Source: Pseudocercospora fijiensis CIRAD86 (Eukaryota > Ascomycota > Dothideomycetes > Mycosphaerellales > Mycosphaerellaceae). Taken from it: a stretch of 64,000 nucleotides of DNA. Of the stretch, positions 45,318 through 57,811 are shown in pieces (within the stretch, counting starts at the first letter, position 1; the number at the start of each line of letters is the position of its first letter). Below the pieces are notes generated by a model. That model was not told where the DNA came from. It saw nothing but the letters and a program-made list of their open reading frames with translations, and searched no databases. The position numbers and the translations under genes were made by a program. Location of the stretch: positions 922,317 through 986,316 of the forward strand of contig NW_006921532.1 in assembly GCF_000340215.1 (NCBI RefSeq), in the 5' to 3' direction.

Positions 45318-47564
45318 GAGTTAGACAGGGTGGAATGGCTGCATACGCCGGAGCTATTCGTCTGAAGATGCCCAAAGTTCTGTGCTGTACGTGCTGCCGC
45401 GCGGAGATGACGATGCTGTTTGTGTATGTCTCACGTGCTATCCAAATCTCTCGATTTCCAGCTGGATCCGCGCTTTGTGCCTGTGACACGAGGCGCGTTA
45501 CTTTCGTGCTCCAATGAATATGTCGTTGAAAGTGACCGGCTCGACGGGCGGGCGGGGAGGGCGCTGAAGCGAAGGGAAGCGAGAGGACAGCGTGCGGCGA
45601 TGGGCAAAGCCACCAGCTCTACCCTCTGGCAGTGGAGGAGCAGACGACTCGAGTCTGCTCGACAGGAGCGAGTATCTCCTGCTGCTGGACGGAAATGCAG
45701 ATGCAGGGCGGAGCTGTCAAAGTCGCAGTGGCTTCCCGCCCGGATGTTGTTGATGCTGGTCAAGGAAAGGTCAAACGAACCCACGGCAGGCGGAACGCAG
45801 AGTCGAGATTGATGGCAACTTAGCTTGCTGCGCGGGCAATGGTGCGCGCGTGAGAGGGAATTGTGCTGGGGAATGAAGGAAGGTGGATTTGTTTGGACTC
45901 GCCAGCACAGGAGGCCGTTTGGAATGTGCTTCGGCTGCATCCGAGCGACTTCTTCGAGCATGCACGTCGACTACATCTACATGCGCTTTGGAGTCCTACT
46001 GGCGCACCAAATATGCCAGTCTCCCGTGGCTTCGCGCGTGGTATGGGCGCACGCGGCAACGCGCATCTGGCGACATGGCGGTTAACAATACAGTAGGAAG
46101 TCTGGGGAGCAGCACTCACAGAGCTTTTGCCGAGCTTCAATGCTACAGTCATTCAAGTGGCCCAGCCGCTGGAGCCAGACGTCTTCAGCTCCCCGATTGT
46201 CATGTCATGGAGAGAGCGATGCTCGTGCCTGGCTGCGGCAATGCTTCATTGCTATCCTGTGCTCCCCATCCTGCTCTTCTACACGAGGCATGTCTTCTGC
46301 GCAACCCATCACTCTACAGCACACGCCGCCCGGCCTTGCACACCTCCAACGCGTCTGGTCACGTTTCTATCCACGCCGTCTCTTTCTTGCCATCCGCACT
46401 TTCTCCGTCTGTGACCTCTTCGCAAATCCGCTCGAGCTCGAAAAGGTAGCCGCGCTCGTCCGGTGTAGGACAGGTTCTGAGCATAGGTAACGGTGATTTC
46501 GACGTGGAAAAAGAGACAGTCGCCGCTGCGCTGCCCTCGCACAAAAGAGCGCCTCACGCTCTGCACGTATCCGTTGCGACACATTTGCGTACCTGGCTGG
46601 TGGAAGGAAGGTACCTCGTCTGCAGCTTGCCTTGCCTGGCCTGGCATGGTTGCGAACGCTACCCGACAGCGTGGGAGCCAAGGCGAAGATCCATGCAACA
46701 CTGGCAAGCTTTATATGCACCTCTCACAATGGGGACAGATCCACCACGAACGATGTCCAGCACGCTGCCCTTGACTGTAAGACCGTGCATCTCTCTTTCG
46801 AGAAATTGCTCTCATCAAAGGCAGCGAACGAGACACGAGGCCAGGAATTGCGGAGCTGCATTTCCGGAGGGCCAGCCTCGCACTTGTCCGGAAATGATTG
46901 GATTCGCATCTATCGTCCAACGTCGGTCGGAATTGCTCGGTCGTCACCATCTTTGATGAAAGGGAGAAACCCCGAACGCCGCCGATGTGACAGCTAGACG
47001 GACGGCGTGCTTGAGCGAAGCTGCTCAGATATCTCATCGCAACTCGCTGGGCGGCAGATCATTGCGGCATACCGCATCGTAGATCACCATCGATCGCTGC
47101 AGGCTTTGTTGCACGTAGATTGATCTGGGTGGAGCCAATGCATGCAGTCTGGACTAGGGTTGATCATAACAATACTGCTGGTTGATTCATGCTGTTCGCT
47201 ATGTCTGGCGCTGCACAAGCTACTGTCGCTCATTGTGAGGGATTCAGTCCAGGTCCTGCATACAAGAATCCCTCCCGCACACACGCGCAACGCTCTCAAG
47301 CCGCTGAGCAAGTCTCGCGTACGCTTCACATCCATTCCTGTAACACAAAATCCCGTCATTCATTTGACAAGTCCTGATTCCAATGGACTGATTCCAGATG
47401 TGCTTCCGAATCAAAAAACTCCTCTTGTGCACCCGGCTCCTCGCTCACCCGCCGCTCGTTTTGGCCATCCCATTCGTAACGCTAACGTAATAATTCGTAT
47501 TCAAGTTATACAATGCCAAAGAAGGGTATCGTCAAACAGTAGAAGCAAAGAACACGTAGTAAGA
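45318..47564. other. Intergenic region between kinase start and zinc-finger stop
   Basis: 2.2 kb of ordinary-composition DNA. It should hold the kinase promoter and 5' UTR and the zinc-finger gene's 3' UTR. Overlapping open frames exist on all sides but none has protein-like composition, intron structure or recognisable motifs. An E-box-like CACGTG lies at 45,431-45,436; function unknown. Confidence 0.6.
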
Positions 47565-49030
47565 CTACGCGTGTGCTGAGATTACGGGACTGTGTCCTAC
47601 GCTCTCGCTTTTGGTTTCAGGTGACTGCGATCCGTCAAGCTCCTTGACTTCCGCAGAGGCGCCACCTGCCTTGCCACAACCTTTGACTAGGACGTGTCGC
47701 TGAATAAAGTGTTAGTACTTGTACGTGAAAGCGTTGAAATCTACAGTGAGCTCACCTTGAGCGCGTCCTTACGCGAGAAACTCTTGTCGCAATGGCCGCA
47801 GGGGAAAGGCTTGACAGCCAAATGAATGCGCTTATGTCGCTTAAGATCGTGATTTCTATTGAAGCTCTGTGGGCACTGGTCGCATCTGAACGGTCTGTCG
47901 TTTTGTGGATTGGGAGCATGTTGGCCGTAAATGTGGTGCATCTGTGCTGCATGTCCGCTGTTGAAGTGTGGGACCATGCCATGAGGCATGCCTCCGACGA
48001 TTGACGGGTTGTGGACGTTGGAGAGCACTGGTCCAGGTCCTGGCATTGGGTAGCTATAGGGGCGGTGCTGGGCATATGCCTGCTGTGGCTGCTGTTGATG
48101 GATGGATGGCACTGGGCCTTGTTGGTGGACCGGAGACATTTTCCCGAGTGGCCCACCTGCGCTGATTGGGCTCTGCGCGATGGGAGATGGGCCGGTAGAG
48201 TAAGAGAAGCCCCCCTGTTGTGGATTCGATGACTGCTGCGAGTAATATGAAGTGGTTGGCGTGGGCGGGTGCCTGGCAAATGATTCTTGGCTGTGCACCG
48301 GGGATGGTTGGCTCACTGGAGCAGAAACCATCATGTGTTGATGAGCTGGCGCGGCGGGCGCCGACATTGGCATGGAAGACGCCGAGTAGCTCTGCATGTC
48401 GTATGGAGGTGGCGGTAAAGCTTCGCTAGCGGTGGGGGAGTTGCTTCCGCGCACGATCGAGTTCAGAGAGGGTGAAAAAAGCCCTCGGCCCTGTCCAGAG
48501 AAATGTGGAGCGCTGCCAGCTGATGAGTATCCGTATGATGAGCTGCTGGTCGTTGATGGTGGCCACATTCCACCGCCGTTAGGCGTAAAGGGCTGAACCG
48601 CGCCGCTGCTAGGCAGAGGATTGCTCGAAGCCGGGCTGATACCGTCGGTTGAGCCGTTGCTTGGAGGTGTCAACAAGTTACCGACGCTAGTCAATGTGGT
48701 CGCAGGAGCTGGATGACTATAGGATGCGTACTTCTGATGGTGCGAAAGCTGGACCGGCGGTGGTGGTAGCTCAAAGGCTGGGAGGTTGTGAGCGTTTGGT
48801 CTCCGGGCTGTGAAGCTGGTTGGAGCGCCCATATGGTCCTGTCCAAGTCCCATTGAAGGAGGGTACGCTACTGCTGCAGCCACGTTTGCGGTTCGACGAT
48901 CGACGAAGCCGAGAGGCTGGTAATCTGCAGGTGGGGTTGGCAGCGGAGTGACGAACGAAGGTGAGAAGGAAGGCGCAGAGAATTTCTCAGCGTGCCAGGA
49001 ATCACCCGGTGAACAGCGAGTGAAAGCCAC
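47565..49030 (-). CDS. flbC: FlbC-like C2H2 zinc-finger transcription factor, 5' end unresolved
   Basis: Exon 47,756-49,030 plus last exon 47,565-47,699. Residue numbers count from 49,030; the C-terminal residue is 469. Two fingers near the C-terminus: C383-x2-C386-x12-H399-x3-H403 (CDQCPQSFNRNHDLKRHKR) and C411-x2-C414-x12-H427-x5-C433. The second finger is completed only after splicing (KDALK joined to RHVLVKGC). The remainder is Pro/Ser/Gln/His-rich, typical of an activation region. This finger pair resembles FlbC, an activator of asexual sporulation (upstream of brlA/abaA in Aspergillus). The open frame begins at GTG 49,030 after an in-frame TAA. The first ATG in frame is 48,851-48,853, but PLPTPPADYQPLGF upstream of it looks coding, so an upstream exon (possible acceptor after 48,986) is likely. 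Confidence 0.85.
47700..47755 (-). other. Intron in the zinc-finger gene, 56 bp
   Basis: GTGAGC donor, TACTAAC branch site and TTCAG acceptor; it splits the second zinc finger between Lys425 and Arg426. The short size is normal for filamentous ascomycetes. Confidence 0.93.
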
Positions 49031-51150
49031 GGAGGGCGGTTAGAGCGGCTTATTGAAGCGGCTTATGGAGGTAGATAGAGTGTTGCCAACGATGGACTTG
49101 TTGTAGCGATCGATGGTTGTCGATTGCTTGTGAACGATGCAGGATCCGAACAGCTGGGTACGAGCAGGCTTTGTACTCAAGCCAGACACCGAGTCGCTGG
49201 TATCAGAGCGCCTTGGGCGGCGAAGGAGAATGCTCGAGCTGGGGTCGAGTGTGTGCCGATTCGGTCGCAGGTGACGCACGATGCTGCAGGAAAATCCGAA
49301 GCCGTCACAAATCAGGCGTTCGGCGTGCAAGGCCTGGGAGATTGGGCTCACAGTGGTATATCGTGCAATCGGACCGCCTGGTTGTCCGTGAGCCGGGCAG
49401 GCGAGATCTCTGTCGACCCAGAGGTGTGGTCGCGCAGATGCTGCGTTACACCCTGGTTGCACAGGGGTGGGTTGCGACTGATATTATTCTGATCCTTTGT
49501 GGGAGAAAATGTCCGAGGGTCTCCAGCAGAGGCAGGCCAGCGTGGAGTGGGTCGAATCGAAGCTGATCTGGAGCACGGAAGCTGCGACGGTGAAGGTCAG
49601 GGACCGTCGCAAGAGTCGTTGTTGGAGCGTTCGACGTCGACAGGCGCCGAGAGGGCGAAGAGGCGCGGTACAGATCTCGAGACGGAAAGCAAATGGCCAC
49701 GAGGTGAAGTTGCAGTCACGGAGTGCGGGCGCTTTGAGATGTGGGCGTGGCGATCCTTTGTTTAAGGTCCAGCCCCAAGCAGCCTCCGGTCCTGCGGGCG
49801 TGGACGTATATGTACAGAGGACGGGTAGGGAGGGAGGCAGTTAGCGTGGCTTCCTGAAATCTGGATCGGCTAGTTAGGGTAGGGTCGATGCTGAACTTTC
49901 CCGTGTTTGGAAGCAGGCTAGCGAGGCTTGATAGCGACGGGAGGAAAGACACAGACACAGCGGACACCGGTGCGAAGTGTGCGACGCATGGTGGTGTGTG
50001 CGGCGGGCCTCATCTCGCCTCGCCTGTCTGCAGCGCGTCTGCTCCCCAGAGCCACTATCATCTCTGCTTCTGAAGCCGATGCAGGTGAGTGAATGCCTGC
50101 TGCGTGGTGGGCGACGGCGCGGTCGCGGAGCACGCAGCATCGCAGTTCACGACCGGTATTTGGAAGGCCGCGCTGAGATGCTGTCCCGTTCTGGCAAGGA
50201 GGGCCAACACGGACAACAAAGCGCCCACCATGCAAGCGATATGCCTTTGTTCATCACACTGGAGATCCTTTCCGTGCCGCTGATCCCTGTCACCAAGCAT
50301 GCAGCGATTGGGCATTAGTGTTTCGCTTTGGCCAGCCTGGTCCATGCAGTTCCGAGCTGAAGGATACTCTTTGGGCGGACCAAGCGTTTCTACCTGCGCC
50401 CGCCACAACGACACGCCTGCTGGACCAAGGTTCCGAGGCCACTCACCTCATCATCGTCGCGCCAGCTAGTCGCCCATGGCTGCTGTTGGCTCCAGGGCAA
50501 ACGCCTGGATCGCGCAATGCATCTGAGACATTCTCACAGTTTTTGCTGCAAGAAGGCGACAAAGGCACTGTACGATAAATTAGCAACCAGCAGGCCTGAT
50601 GACCAGTGCTTGACTGGACAAACGACCACGACAACAATCATACGCGCGCAGTTGAAGCTTTAGCTGGCGAAGGTGCAGAATCAGATGGCCGGATCGCAGT
50701 CGATTCGGAGCAGACCAGGCCAACCTTGACATATCGAATGCTTAGCAAGGCAGGTGTGGTCGTAGTAGTAACAGTCCTTTGGTGCTGGCAAAGTCTGCTG
50801 CTTGTTGTGAACAGCTCATCTCTGCTGCTCACGCGCTTCCGGCCCCCGTAGCGGTACCTCATCTCGCGTGCGCTTCATCTTCGATCACCAGACAACAGGG
50901 CAAGCGAATCACGACGCGGAAGACATCATGCGGCAGGCAACAGGGCAGGGGTGTCTGAGAGCATTCGAGACGACGACGAGCCAGCTGCACGACAAAGATA
51001 GACTCTGCAAGTATCCTCGGCTGGCTCCCGGATCAGCGTAGCGTAGCTTGAAATTAGGGCGTGGCTCACAGGCCGTAGCTCTCTTTGGTCTGGATGCCAC
51101 GTGCGGATGATGCAGAATTCAGAGGTTGTCTTGCATGTCAGGAAATTTAG
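49031..51150. other. Upstream region of the zinc-finger gene
   Basis: About 2.1 kb of unmutated DNA, probably promoter and 5' UTR including the missing first exon of the flbC-like gene. I could not identify that exon or any other gene. Long upstream regions are common for developmental regulators (inference). Confidence 0.5.
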
Positions 51151-51153
51151 CGT

Positions 51154-51174
51154 ACCACTGTTGTAAACAGTGGT
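51154..51174. repeat. Perfect-stem palindrome at the island/RIP boundary
   Basis: ACCACTGTTGTAAACAGTGG plus T forms an 8-9-bp stem exactly where ordinary DNA gives way to RIP-mutated MULE-B. A weaker GTGG...CCAC palindrome around TAAAC lies at the other edge (about 54,590-54,606). Possible element ends, but the two do not align convincingly as TIRs. Confidence 0.45.
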
Positions 51175-51179
51175 TTACT

Positions 51180-54100
51180 TCCGGAGGGCGTTATCTATTG
51201 ACTCGGTATAGTTTGCCTAGTATTTGACGGTGCTTTTCCTCTTCTAGTACCGTAATAACCTTCTTAGTTATACTTCTAGTTCTAACCTTATCTCTATAGC
51301 TCTTTCTTATATATAGATCTAGCTCTTTCTATAATAGCGTAAATAGCACCTTCTTATTGCTATTATTCTTATCGCTATACTACCTATCTTATCTAAACTA
51401 GTGCCGCCGTTTAGGCCGGATCGTATACTATATAATATAATCGATATTCGAGAATAGCTATTTAATATACTAGAGCATAGATTAACGTACGATCCGGACC
51501 GTTTCGAGGTATTAAAGGCCTACGTAAGCAATATATATAAGGAGTCGAGGTCGGCGAGAACGAAGGATAGCTTAGAGTAGCGGTCGTACTAGTATTATCG
51601 TTATAGGCGCGATTAGTAGCGAAATAGGGTGCTTCTAGATAGTATTCGTAAGGCTAAATACAATAAAGAGCCTTATAATACCGTAGTAGTCGTTATATCG
51701 CATTATCGGAAGGGGGCCTCTAAACTATACGAAATTAGTATCTACCGCTATCGAGTCGACCCTTCCGTAGTTAGTAAGGACCTATATTACTATAACCTAA
51801 GATATATAGATATTAGGTTATTAAGTAACGCTCTAAGGGTGTTTCTCGAGGAGCTAATAGAATAGCGCAAATTTAATGTAGCTAAGGTGCTAGATTTCGT
51901 TAGAAATAGTCCTTCGAAGGACGAGTTTAGTAAGATAGGTAGGCAGTATATAAAGGCAGGCACTATTACGTAGTCGAAGGTTAGGCCTAATTTAAGGAAG
52001 GTACGTAGTAACGACCGTAGAAATGCGAGTATCTAGCTAGACGACCTTTCTATCGCCCTCTAAGGCCTCTATAACGACCTAGATAGCAGGCCGCTCTAGT
52101 ATTAGATAATAGAGAAGAAAATAAAGGGCAAGGTAGAGCGTAGCATTGTCTTCTAGACTAAGTAGTAGCGACAGTTATTAAATACCGAGGTAGGGGATGT
52201 AAGTGTAGGTATTGTTATTATTGTTACTATAGAAGGCGCATAACTAAGCTTCTAAGGCTTGCGTTCTACAGTTCCTATAACTAACTTTAAAAATTTAAAA
52301 CATTACTAACTTATATACTATATAGTTATTCTTACTAGACGCAACTTATAAGACTACCGACCTTAGCTAGAATCTTTTTACTATCTATATTCGTAACTAG
52401 TTAGGGTGTTAGTTGCTAGTAGGACACTTATTGCTAGAATCTTAGAAAGCTAAGCTAGTAGAAGCCGGTCTTCGAGTTATTAAGAATTAGTTACTATACT
52501 AGAATGCTATAGCCGCTATAATCGACGACTCGGCCTCTAAGTAGGCGGCAATTAACCTATCCTAGAAGGAGAAACAGGTACTTATTTACCTCTGCTAGCG
52601 GTACGTTAAAGAGACCTTCTTTCGCTTATTTCTAGAGGCCCAATTTCTAGAGATTATTAAGCGCTTTTACTACTCGATCTACTACGCTCGAAGCTCCGCC
52701 GACGTCGGTAACGATATAGTATAGATATAGGACTAGTTAAAAGAGAATAAGCCTATAGACTAGCAAAGCAAGGTAGAATATATACGGCACAATTAGGCTA
52801 GTTACACGTTACGGAAATAGGCTACTTAGGCAAGGCTTTATAGCCTATTATTGATGCAAATAAGGACTACTTCGCCTTTCGAGGATTATTACTATGCTAT
52901 TAAGTTTGAGCGTAAGCGCAGCCTCGTACGCTACAACCTCTATAGCACTATCCTCGAGGTTCTTAAGGTAGACGACAGGCAGGCTTATAAGGCACAACTA
53001 GCTAGCTATAGGATCGGCAAACGCATACAATATTAGTATAAAAAGGGACTTTTAGGCTTCGAGAGTCTGTAGCTACTAGCGGCTTAAGATCGCCTTCGAG
53101 AATAGGTAGATATTGCTATTAAAATAGAGGCTAAGGCAGCACCTATATATAAGGGCACACTATGTAGTTATAACAGTGTAACACCTTCTCGTTGTAACTG
53201 CCTCGCCTAGTTTCAAACACGCCTTCCTTGCTACTACATTCTTCGTAACTACCTATTTAATAGACTAGAAATTAGTAATATATAATAGCGACAATATGTC
53301 TAGCTATTTGCAGGCCTTAACGTTGTCTTAGCTTACGAATACTAGCGCGCTCTCGATACTTAACAACTCGTTATCGAAGGCTATTAAGAAGACGCTGTTA
53401 CCTTAGCATAAACACTACAATTAAGAGACCTTCGAGGCTACTTTAAGGAAGCGGTAGAAATACTGAATTTGAAGTATTAGCGGATAGCAGATAATCCTTC
53501 TATTAACCCTTCTATTAAGGACTTATTCTATGCCTTCTACGTACGGAAGGTTAAGGACTTCTCGGATAGTTATTACGCACTAAATATTAACTATTTTATC
53601 GCTAATCTAAAGGAGGTCTAATTTACAGGCGAGACTAAGCGCTAATAGACGACTTAACTACCTTCTAACCCTACTATACTAACTCGATTGCTACCGCTAG
53701 GCACGCCGGAAACTTATTACGTCTATACTAATATAACCCTCCGACCGTTACTATTAAAACGGCGCGTTTAATCGTTACCTATTCGCTAACCTATATTCTT
53801 ATTACCTCCGCCGCTAGGTAACCTTACTCTAAGGCCAATTCCGCGCCTTCTACGCCGCGAGACAGTGCTAGAAACACAGTCCTTATAACCGCTTAATTTA
53901 GATAATATAGAAGAGGTAGATTTAATAGGAGATACAACACCGCTAGTACGAGGTCTACTTGCGCCGCTAGGTACTTACTATTTAACTAACTACTAGTATT
54001 AGGGTAAGCTATTATAGGTCTTTATATACGGTATTCGCGAGATTAACGGTATTACTATAGACGACCGTTACTTTACCGATTCCGGCCTCTCGTTCTTTAA

Positions 54101-54590
54101 GGAGCTTCTTATCTTCTATAACGTAGACTAGGATACTATAGATACAATAATAAGCTATATAAGAGACGAGGATTACGAACGAGCGGCTAGGCGACTAACT
54201 AGCTAAATAACAGACAACTTAGAAGACGACGCCGTTAATAACTTGCCTAGTAACGAGCGAATTAGACGAGAATTAAGAGGCGTAAGGACATATAGTAACC
54301 GCTAGTTAACCGCTAGTAGTAGTAAGTTAATAACAACTCGTAGACTACGTACTAAGCAATAATAATAACAAGGTCGAAGAGATAGCAATTAGCGAGGGCA
54401 AGCCTTTCGCTATAGTCGTAGAAGGCGGTAATTCTATAGCAATTCTATAATAACAACTCTTAGTCTATATAATAGTCTCTTCTACTACAAAATTGCCGCT
54501 TCTATAATAGTTAAATTGCCGCTTCTACGATAGTTAACCGATAGGCTCGAGAGAGGCGCCCTTCTTAACCTAAATCGTTACTACGCCGAG
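51180..54590 (+). mobile_element. MULE-type DNA transposon relic (MULE-B)
   Basis: A 3.4-kb RIP-mutated block inserted in otherwise unmutated DNA, coding on the plus strand for a Mutator-like transposase with a SWIM zinc finger. Ends are approximate; I could not establish TIRs or the 8-11-bp target duplication expected of MULEs. Non-autonomous now because of numerous TAG/TAA codons. Confidence 0.65.
51480..53640 (+). pseudogene. MULE-B transposase with SWIM finger, broken
   Basis: N-terminal region YYRYRRD...DSIRKAKYNKEPYNTV (about 51,590-51,680) is shared with the MULE-C fragment at 57.3-57.44 kb. Later, AAIIDDSASKXAAI (about 52,520) and LIYLCXRYVKETFFRLF (about 52,580) match the second-Asp and C-x2-H blocks of MULE transposases (His now Tyr). 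A SWIM finger follows: PSRCNCLAXFQTRLPCYYIL (about 53,183-53,243), C-x-C-x(n)-C-x-H with the His replaced by Tyr. Changes fit RIP (CAC to TAC). First-Asp DTTY block not located. Confidence 0.65.
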
Positions 54591-54599
54591 TGGTTCTAA

Positions 54600-56862
54600 A
54601 CGCCACTAAACCAGAGGGCTGCGGGTGGCTTATTGCCTAGTAATCACTAGTAAAAGGCTGTGTCCATAACTCCGCTTTAGGTTCAGCTAAAACACCTGAC
54701 ATCCAGGATAAATCGAATTCAGACCAAAGACAACATTGGTGCTCGATCAGTTGCGGTGCAGCTCCATTTGCTGGAATTTGCAGGCAGGCGTGTGCTCAGC
54801 ATGAAACAAACAGGAGTCGCCAAAATTCTCCCTTGAGCGCGCTGAAGCTTTGTCGGCCGCGGATGCGCTCGGTGCTGGTGCGGAGAGCAAGACATCTTGT
54901 TTTCGCAGCGGAATGGCATTGCTGTCAAGGATTCTCGTCTCTGCGCTAGCCCACCACGGCATGCTGGAGATCACGAAGCATCTACAGTATCCATGCAATG
55001 GCGCTCACCGCAAGGCTCAAGCACCACAGCTCGGTTGTGGCTTCCACCTCCCGCCCTCGGGTCTGCTGGTCCACGATTCCACGAAGCTGGTTCGTTTCCG
55101 TTTCACGCAGCCAGCGACTGTCAAAACTGCTGTATCTCAGCACGCAACCGCGCCTGGGACTGGGACAGCACTGAACACAGCATCTACACGTACACGAATC
55201 CCGCTCCACGACTTCGCGCTGCCCTGCCCTCTCAGTCAGGCCGAACTCCACCGGTCCAATATTTGCAGGATTCAGTAGCTTGTTGAACTGAACTTGAACC
55301 GAGTGCCATCGCACCAATCAAGAGGGCAGTTAAGCGAATTAAGGCCGAGTTGAGCTCCAGACATCGTGCGAGCCAGTCTGAGGCTCTGAGCGCACGACTC
55401 GGTCCGCGTCCCTTCTCCCTGGCAGTGCCTTAGCGCCACGCGCCATTCCCGCTTTGGCGCTGCCTCTTTGCGGGAAAGCAGTCCCCGCCGACTCGATCTT
55501 GTTCTCTGTCAGATGCATCTTGTTCTAGCAGCCGTGGCAACGTTTCAAAGCCTTCCGACGCGCGCGCCAGTCTTCTCCATATGCAAAGGTGATGTTGACG
55601 TCGGCCGGGGCGTCCAAAGGCTAATGTGGAACGCTGTACGGAGGATAGATACTGTACAGCGTAAAATATGCGCCTTCGATTCTGTGTAAACTTCGAAGGC
55701 ATCATCATACTTGCACCTCCTTACGACCCATGAGAATGGCCGATGGGACCAACTCCACACTTTGGCTTCGACGCTGCACGCGAGATCAGGGGTGATCGAG
55801 CTGGCCACAGCTTCAAGCGTCCAGGTCTGGCCGAACTCAATTTACGACTATCCCACCGCTCTGGAGTCTGAATCGAGTCGTTAACCAGACCGTCACCGTG
55901 GTTTATGCTTCGCTGAGTCCAACGTACCAGGGTGCTTTCTTGAAACAATCCTCTATGATTTCTATGTATGTATACACCTGCATGTCAGCGCGCGGCAGCT
56001 CGAGAGTCAAGCAGCTCCAACAGCTATGTGCGCCAACCAATGAGACCCTTTCTTTGCTGCAATATTCAGACCCCTCGTTCACAGTAACAACTTCCTTGAA
56101 CTTCGCGAAACACGATATTCTGCGCCCTGCATCTCGTCTAGATTCAGCTATCTCCAGTTGGGCGCAGTGTCAAAAATCCATCTAGTCACCGTCTTCTCAC
56201 CCGCCTAGGCTGGGCGCTGCAGTATTGTTCGGTTGGCGCGCGCTAAAATGTGCAGGTCACGATTGTCGCGTGGCCGCCATCTTTTCACGCCTTTTCGGAA
56301 CAGGAGCTGTGCCCGAGATTGATGTGCTCGAAGCGTTTTTAAAGATTAACCTGCTGATGTTCAAGTCCCGCCAGCCTCGCATGCACGACCACATAATTCC
56401 CCGGAGTGACTAGAACGAGCTGATGCTGCACACGCTTTTGGAAGGTGTATCAGCCAGATTGCCTTTTCTGGGGTTGCGGAAACGAGTTTTAGTTCCCTTT
56501 GGTGAGATGTGCTCGGAGTGACGGAGTTTCGTTCTTTACGGCGTACGATCTATACGAAGGACATGTCAAAATCGCATCGGCACTGGATACTCGACACTCA
56601 CGCCACCTTTCGTCCACGTGGAAGCCGATATCATCCCGTCGTGATCTCGTTCTACGTTGCTGGCAGGGAAGCACACTGGGAATTCTGGTGTTGTTGGTTG
56701 TACTTGAAGGAGTTGTACCCCTTCTCGGTCCCGAAAATAATCTGGACCACATCTGCCCCAGCCCTAACCCAGATGCCATCATCGCACACATCGCATACAT
56801 TTTGCTTTGACTAGCACTATCTTTCGGCCTGTCATTTGACAAAGTCCTACAGTCAAGCAATT
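54600..56862. other. Unmutated DNA without a supportable gene
   Basis: About 2.26 kb with normal CA/TG content, an extension of the gene island beyond MULE-B. Several overlapping open frames of 60-140 codons exist on both strands, but none has domain, codon or splice evidence. Could be distal promoter DNA of the flbC-like gene, a non-coding transcript or a decayed gene. Confidence 0.5.
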
Positions 56863-56869
56863 ATCGGCA

Positions 56870-57446
56870 CCTTCTATACCGCATCTTGCACTAGTATTCG
56901 TCTAATTTGTCGTAGTTGTCCCTAGAATTTAGTTGCCGCTAGCGTACCTACTTCTAAGTAAGGTTTGCCTTATAATACGAATTACCGTATCTAAAAAGCA
57001 CCTATTTTAGTAGCTAAAACAGGCAAACTATAGATGCCTCGGTTCTCTACCTTATATATTAGTATAGTGCTAGAGAGAACTATTATTTCTACCTTTCTCT
57101 TTATTTATCGACTCTTCTACGACTTCTATAGCTCTTATTAACGATATATCGATATCTACGCTTATTACGGTTAATATAGCTTATCTAATCCTATTCTTCT
57201 TTACGGTTAAACTGCGGTATTCGTTATTTAGTCTATCGACTATAGGCTCCTTAATATATAGGGATAGATTCGAGAAGATATAGCCCTTTATATCTAATTT
57301 CTAGAAAAAGAAGAATAAGGCGCTACGTAATAAAGACGGGTTAACGTAGCGAACGCTTTACTATTATCGTTATTAGCGTAATGCGAGCCGTCGCTATAAA
57401 GAAGGAGACAGTATTCGTAAAGTCGAGTTTAATAAGGATATATATA
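56870..57446 (+). pseudogene. MULE-C transposase N-terminal fragment, broken
   Basis: Near the right end the plus strand reads RNKDGLTXRTLYYYRYXRNA...GDSIRKVEFNKD, clearly homologous to the MULE-B N-terminus. The fragment is cut at 57,446 by copy 2 of the giant element with TA at the junction. Its remainder presumably lies beyond the far end of that element, outside the window. Confidence 0.6.
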
Positions 57447-57625
57447 CGTTATAAAAACTTTTTTTCTAATCGCATCGATTCTATCGATCCTATCGATCCT
57501 AAGCGATCCTAAGCGATCCTAAGCGATCCTAAGCGATCCTAAGCGACCGAGTCGCGACCCGACTCGTACCTAGATCGCTTAGGATCGATAGGATCGATAG
57601 GATCGACGCGATCGATAGGATCGAT
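57447..57625. repeat. Left TIR and subterminal repeats of giant element copy 2
   Basis: CGTTATAAAAACTTTTTTTC terminus, then five tandem GATCCTAAGC units (57,495-57,544) and the inverted GATCGCTTAGGATCG patch. TA precedes at 57,445-57,446. Confidence 0.8.
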
Positions 57626-57811
57626 ACGGTAAATTTTTGTATATATAGGATCGCTCTAAGTCGCTTGTAGTCGCAGTCGTTAGTAGTGTTTATACTATTC
57701 GTATAGTGCTATATTAATACTTATCGACTCGTCGACTCGGTCGTATTAGTCGACTCGGTCTAAACTAGAATATACTAGTAGTACTATAGTTTTAAGTATA
57801 TTACTATTATA

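Noticed and set aside
45335..47579. Overlapping open frames of 60-190 codons between the two genes
   Set aside because: GC-rich DNA gives chance open frames. None has recognisable domains, splice-consistent structure or a consistent strand bias.
51154..54606. Short palindromes at the two edges of MULE-B as its TIRs
   Set aside because: Each is self-complementary but the two do not align with each other over a useful length, and no target duplication was found.
54850..55286. Plus-strand open frames of 129 and 142 codons in the unmutated DNA beyond MULE-B
   Set aside because: Two overlapping frames of similar length plus an antisense one, no motifs, and composition like translated non-coding DNA.
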